A stretch of DNA of 64,000 nt from Nocardia carnea (GTDB taxonomy: Bacteria; Actinomycetota; Actinomycetes; Mycobacteriales; Mycobacteriaceae), in contig NZ_JARWNW010000269.1 of NCBI RefSeq assembly GCF_029868325.1, positions 62,001 to 126,000 on the forward strand. Direction: 5' to 3'. Both the position numbers and the translations under genes were made by a program. This document shows positions 61,129 through 64,000 of the stretch, piece after piece (position 1 is the first letter of the stretch; each line of letters starts with the position of its first letter). Under the pieces are notes generated by a model. The model worked only from the letters and a program-made list of their open reading frames with translations. It was not told the origin of the DNA and searched no databases.

Positions 61129-62832
61129 TCACCTGCCTCGTGGTTTCGGTGCGCTGAGTTCGCGTAGCGCCGCCGAGAACAATTCGTCCATCTGCGGGCT
61201 CAGGCCGGAGAGTGTCGCGGCCTCGGCATATCCGCCGGGCCCGAAGACGCGTTCGAGTGTGTCGGTGGTGGTGGCGGCGCCGATGGTCAGGCAGAGGCTC
61301 GCGATGCCTTCGGCGCGGAGTTCGTCGACTGCCTTGCGGGTGTCGGCTTCCGCGTAGCGGCTTTCGTAGCCGTGGTCGTACGGCAGGGCGTCGGTGAGAA
61401 CGAGCAGCAGGCGATACGGTGTGCCCGCTTCGGTATCGAGAATGCGGCCGGCGCCTCGGATACCGGCACCGAGCCTTGTGTAACCGGAAGGCTCGAGTTG
61501 GGCGAGTCGCGCCCGTTCGACGGCGCCGAACCGCCGGCCGAAGGTTTTGATCGCCGCGAGGTGGACGGCGTGGCGGCTGTCGGAGCGGAATGCGTAGACG
61601 GCGACGCGGTCTCCGAGTTCCTCCAGCGTGGCGGCGAGGGTGGCGGCCGCGCGGCGGTGGTGCTCGTGGACGGCGAGGCCGTCGGGGTCGGTATCGGTGG
61701 CGGAACCGGACGTGTCGAACAGGATGAGAACACCGAGATTCCGGGCAGATGTGCGGGTTTCGGCATAGATGTTCTCCGCCCGCGAGTAGCCCGACCGGAT
61801 ATCGACGACCAGATCGAGCAGCGCGTCGATATCGAGTTCGTCTCCGTCGGGACGCCGGCGGAGCACCTTGGGGCCCAGGCCGACCCGCGCCAGGCGACGC
61901 CGGAGCACGTGGTCGTGCGGGATGGCGGCGGCGGAGGTATCGGCGTCGGTGGTCAGCGGGAAGTCCAGGACCCGGCACCACTCGGGCCGGTACCGGTTGC
62001 CGTGGACGTCCCATTCCGGGTACCACGCTCCGCCTATTCCGGTGACGGCACCGGGTTTTCCGTCGACCACGAATGTGATCGGGGTGGGCAGCGGCCGGGC
62101 GTCGCCACCGGCCGTACGGCCCCGCCGGACGGCCCCGGCCCGCATCTGGGCACCGGCATCGCTGTCCCCGGAAGCACGCGAGGTGCCGAGCAGTTTGCGC
62201 AGCAGATCGGCGAGCCTCTCCGAGTTGACCATGGGGTTTTCGAACAGCTTCAGGATGCGGCTGGTGCCGTTTCCTTCCGGATCGTTGTCCTCTTCGTCGT
62301 CCTCGGGCTCGGGCCGGTCGGGGAGATCGAATGCCGCCCGCAGGTCTTTATCGGTCGCCCGGGCGCTCGGTCCGCTGCCCGATTTCAGTAATCGTGCGGG
62401 TTCGATGACCCCGAACCACTCCGGTGGGTCGGCTATCACCGCCTTGCCTCTGGCGAGGGTGAGCGATTCGCCGGTGGTGGCGGTCATCGCTTCCCCATAC
62501 GGTGCGAGCGCGGCGGCGAGCGGTACGTGGCGGGCGAGCTCGGCGAGCCCACGCCTGCCTTCGAGCGCCAGGTAGCGGCGCGCGACGTGCGGACGCCCCC
62601 GGAGCCTCCTGACCACGAGTGGGTCCAGACTTCCCGCCCGGAGCAGAGCGCACTGCACCACTACTTCACTGCGCTGGTGGGCGTGGGAACGGCCCGCGGA
62701 TACGAAGACGGCGTCGCCGTCGGTATACGAGGCCTGGCCGGTCGGTGCCGCCGCGACCGCGACGGACCGGCCGGCGAGGAAGGTCGCGAGGAGCCGGAAC
62801 CGTTGCGGCCCCTGCACTTCGGTGGCAGTCAT
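61129..62832 (-). CDS. VWA-domain protein, NorD/CoxE-like
   Basis: 567 residues. A C-terminal von Willebrand A domain has the MIDAS motif DTSGS (in LGVLILFDTSGSATDTD) and a second metal-contact segment LVLTDALPYDHGYE. The N-terminal half is Arg-rich with an acidic spacer (RPEPEDDEEDNDPEGN). NorD-type proteins work with a MoxR-type AAA+ ATPase of the CbbQ/NorQ group, encoded here immediately upstream with ATGA overlap, to insert metals or mature enzymes such as nitric oxide reductase or Rubisco. The client here is not identified. Confidence 0.85.
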   Translation of the reverse strand: MTATEVQGPQRFRLLATFLAGRSVAVAAAPTGQASYTDGDAVFVSAGRSHAHQRSEVVVQCALLRAGSLDPLVVRRLRGRPHVARRYLALEGRRGLAELARHVPLAAALAPYGEAMTATTGESLTLARGKAVIADPPEWFGVIEPARLLKSGSGPSARATDKDLRAAFDLPDRPEPEDDEEDNDPEGNGTSRILKLFENPMVNSERLADLLRKLLGTSRASGDSDAGAQMRAGAVRRGRTAGGDARPLPTPITFVVDGKPGAVTGIGGAWYPEWDVHGNRYRPEWCRVLDFPLTTDADTSAAAIPHDHVLRRRLARVGLGPKVLRRRPDGDELDIDALLDLVVDIRSGYSRAENIYAETRTSARNLGVLILFDTSGSATDTDPDGLAVHEHHRRAAATLAATLEELGDRVAVYAFRSDSRHAVHLAAIKTFGRRFGAVERARLAQLEPSGYTRLGAGIRGAGRILDTEAGTPYRLLLVLTDALPYDHGYESRYAEADTRKAVDELRAEGIASLCLTIGAATTTDTLERVFGPGGYAEAATLSGLSPQMDELFSAALRELSAPKPRGR

Positions 62833-63653
62833 GACGACGGCAGGACTGCGTCCGCGAGTTCACCGAGGGCTCGGACGATATCCGGATCGTCGGACAACGC
62901 CTGAACGACCGCGGACCGGACGGCGGCGCGCAGATTCAGCCCACCGGACACCAGAGCCCCCGCCAGGATCAACATCCTGGTCGAGGACGCTTCGCGCAGC
63001 GGTGACCCCTCCAGATTCCGGATAGCGTTACCCAGTGTCACCAGCGCGTTCGCGATCTCCGGGGCCACCCCGGCCTCCCGCGCCACCACCTCCCGCTCGA
63101 TATCGGGCGGTGGAAAACCGAGTTCGATCGCAACGAATCGCTGCCGGGTCGACTCCTTGATGTTCTTCAGAACACTCTGATACCCGGGGTTGTAGGAGAT
63201 CACCAGCTGGAACCCCGGCGCCGCCGGCACCGTGGTGCCGAGCCGGTCGACGGGTAGCTCACGGCGATGATCGGCGAGCGGATGGATGACCACCGTGGTG
63301 TCCTGACGCGCCTCCACGATCTCGTCCAGATAGCAGATACCGCCTTCTCGGACGGCGCGGGTCAAAGGGCCGTCGACCCACACCGTTTCGCCGCCTTTGA
63401 GCAGGAAGCGGCCCACCAGGTCCGCGGAGGTCATATCCTCGTGGCCCGCGACGGTGATCAGCGGGCGGCCGAGTTCGTGCGCCATGGCCTCCACGAACCG
63501 GGTTTTCCCGCATCCGGTGGGGCCTTTCAACAGGACCGGAAATCCCTGGCAGGCAGCCGCGCGGAATACTTCCGCCTCGTCCCCGGCCGCCCGGTAGAAC
63601 GGTGGCTGCACGCCGGGGCGGCTCACGGCTGTGGCTGTCGCTGTGGTCGGCAT
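62829..63653 (-). CDS. MoxR-type AAA+ ATPase, CbbQ/NirQ/NorQ group
   Basis: 274 residues. Walker A GPTGCGKT near residue 44, Walker B ICYLDEIVEA near residue 104, SYNPGYQSVLKNIKESTRQRF (sensor region) and the C-terminal STRMLILAGALVSGG are the standard pattern of CbbQ/NorQ chaperone ATPases. It pairs with the VWA protein that overlaps it by four bases. Start at the ATG at 63653, one base from the upstream stop; a longer frame lacks likeness. Confidence 0.88.
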   Translation of the reverse strand: MPTTATATAVSRPGVQPPFYRAAGDEAEVFRAAACQGFPVLLKGPTGCGKTRFVEAMAHELGRPLITVAGHEDMTSADLVGRFLLKGGETVWVDGPLTRAVREGGICYLDEIVEARQDTTVVIHPLADHRRELPVDRLGTTVPAAPGFQLVISYNPGYQSVLKNIKESTRQRFVAIELGFPPPDIEREVVAREAGVAPEIANALVTLGNAIRNLEGSPLREASSTRMLILAGALVSGGLNLRAAVRSAVVQALSDDPDIVRALGELADAVLPSS

Positions 63654-63654
63654 A

Positions 63655-63990
63655 TCAATCCTCCGGCTGGAACGGCACGATCTTCGGAACCTCGACTCCG
63701 TCCGGGAGGACGAGCTCACCGTCTTTGTTGATGTACCCGGAATCGTTGCGGGGCATCGGCAGATCGGGGTGCGGGCATGGCCTGTCCGTCCCGTCCCCGC
63801 AGATACCACCGGTGAAGTACGAACGCTCCTGGATATCCTCGGGCCAGGGATCCGCATGCTGGCCGACCCATTGCGCGGGCAGGTTGTAGAACACGAAGAA
63901 GATCGCACTCACGGCCGCGAATATCGCCAGGAAGCGCGTGAGCTGCTGCCGGACGACACCACCGCGGACCTGGTCGATCCCACGCTCCAC
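63655..63990 (-). CDS. Small single-span membrane protein, possibly respiratory-enzyme subunit
   Basis: 111 residues. A short charged N-terminus precedes one membrane helix (FLAIFAAVSAIFFVFYNLPA, residues 20-39), and the rest is a soluble domain with WPEDIQERSYFTGGICG and RPCPHPDLPMPRNDSGYI; two Cys are present but no CxxCH heme motif. Position in front of NorQ and NorD genes suggests a small subunit of the enzyme they mature, which would lie outside the window. GTG start is ten bases from the window edge, and the true start may be upstream. Family not recognised with certainty. Confidence 0.6.
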   Translation of the reverse strand: MERGIDQVRGGVVRQQLTRFLAIFAAVSAIFFVFYNLPAQWVGQHADPWPEDIQERSYFTGGICGDGTDRPCPHPDLPMPRNDSGYINKDGELVLPDGVEVPKIVPFQPED

Positions 63991-64000
63991 AATCGTGCGA

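Overview
The window is high-GC DNA from an actinobacterium. Dense gene packing, ATGA/GTGA stop-start overlaps, many GTG starts, a deazaflavin (F420)-type reductase, DUF5997 and DUF427 proteins and a large stock of acyl-CoA dehydrogenases, CoA ligases, P450s and TetR/GntR/IclR regulators point to a Nocardia/Rhodococcus-type mycolic-acid bacterium; the genus is inference. I see no rRNA, tRNA, CRISPR array, insertion sequence or phage gene. The whole window is accessory catabolism of carboxylic or cyclic compounds.

Layout. 1-1106: end of a TauE/SafE exporter plus DUF1634 partner. 1189-5045: single SDR, FAD oxidoreductase and acyl-CoA dehydrogenase genes, followed by a LysR gene remnant (5125-5217). 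5195-11917 (minus): seven-gene beta-oxidation-type operon (four acyl-CoA dehydrogenases, a crotonase, a cyclase-family hydrolase, an SDR), divergent from a CoA ligase-MaoC pair (12504-14531) and an MFS transporter. 16348-19614 (minus): cyclase-family hydrolase, CoA ligase and IclR regulator, divergent from a FadR-type GntR regulator (20049). 20824-31162: FAD oxidoreductase, an unusual P450 without the ExxR arginine, a Baeyer-Villiger-type monooxygenase, small membrane and DUF genes, a LysR regulator, a luciferase-like monooxygenase, a crotonase and a SnoaL-like protein.

31345-42485 (plus) is the centrepiece: twelve tightly packed genes (CoA transferase, DUF35 protein, thiolase-like protein lacking the nucleophilic Cys, aldehyde dehydrogenase, amidohydrolase, ferredoxin, SDR, P450, deazaflavin-type reductase, TetR regulator, two APH-fold kinases), closed by a 42-nt perfect-arm hairpin. 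Convergent to it lie a CoA ligase (42571-44118) and a LuxC-LuxE-type fatty-acid reductase pair (44276-47055) without luciferase genes. A TetR gene (47162) faces the LuxE gene across a 29-bp dyad. 47820-53929 holds an SDR/TetR divergent pair and a five-gene operon (unknown protein, aldehyde dehydrogenase, TauD-type dioxygenase, carboxymuconolactone-decarboxylase-like protein, 3-hydroxyisobutyrate-dehydrogenase-like protein). 54038-59486 (minus) is a complete peptide/opine-type ABC importer. 59757-63990 (minus) is a P450 behind a NorD/NorQ-type chaperone pair and a small membrane protein.

Regulation ties distant units together. The dyad AGAAT-N3-ATTCT occurs four times, upstream of the twelve-gene operon, the ligase at 44118 and (twice) the ABC importer, suggesting one uptake-activation-degradation regulon, perhaps run by the TetR protein encoded inside the operon. 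A second motif, TGRGTRCAYTCA, occurs three times: twice between the seven-gene operon and its divergent ligase and once upstream of the GntR gene. All functions are read from translated sequence and motif recognition; no database search was possible.
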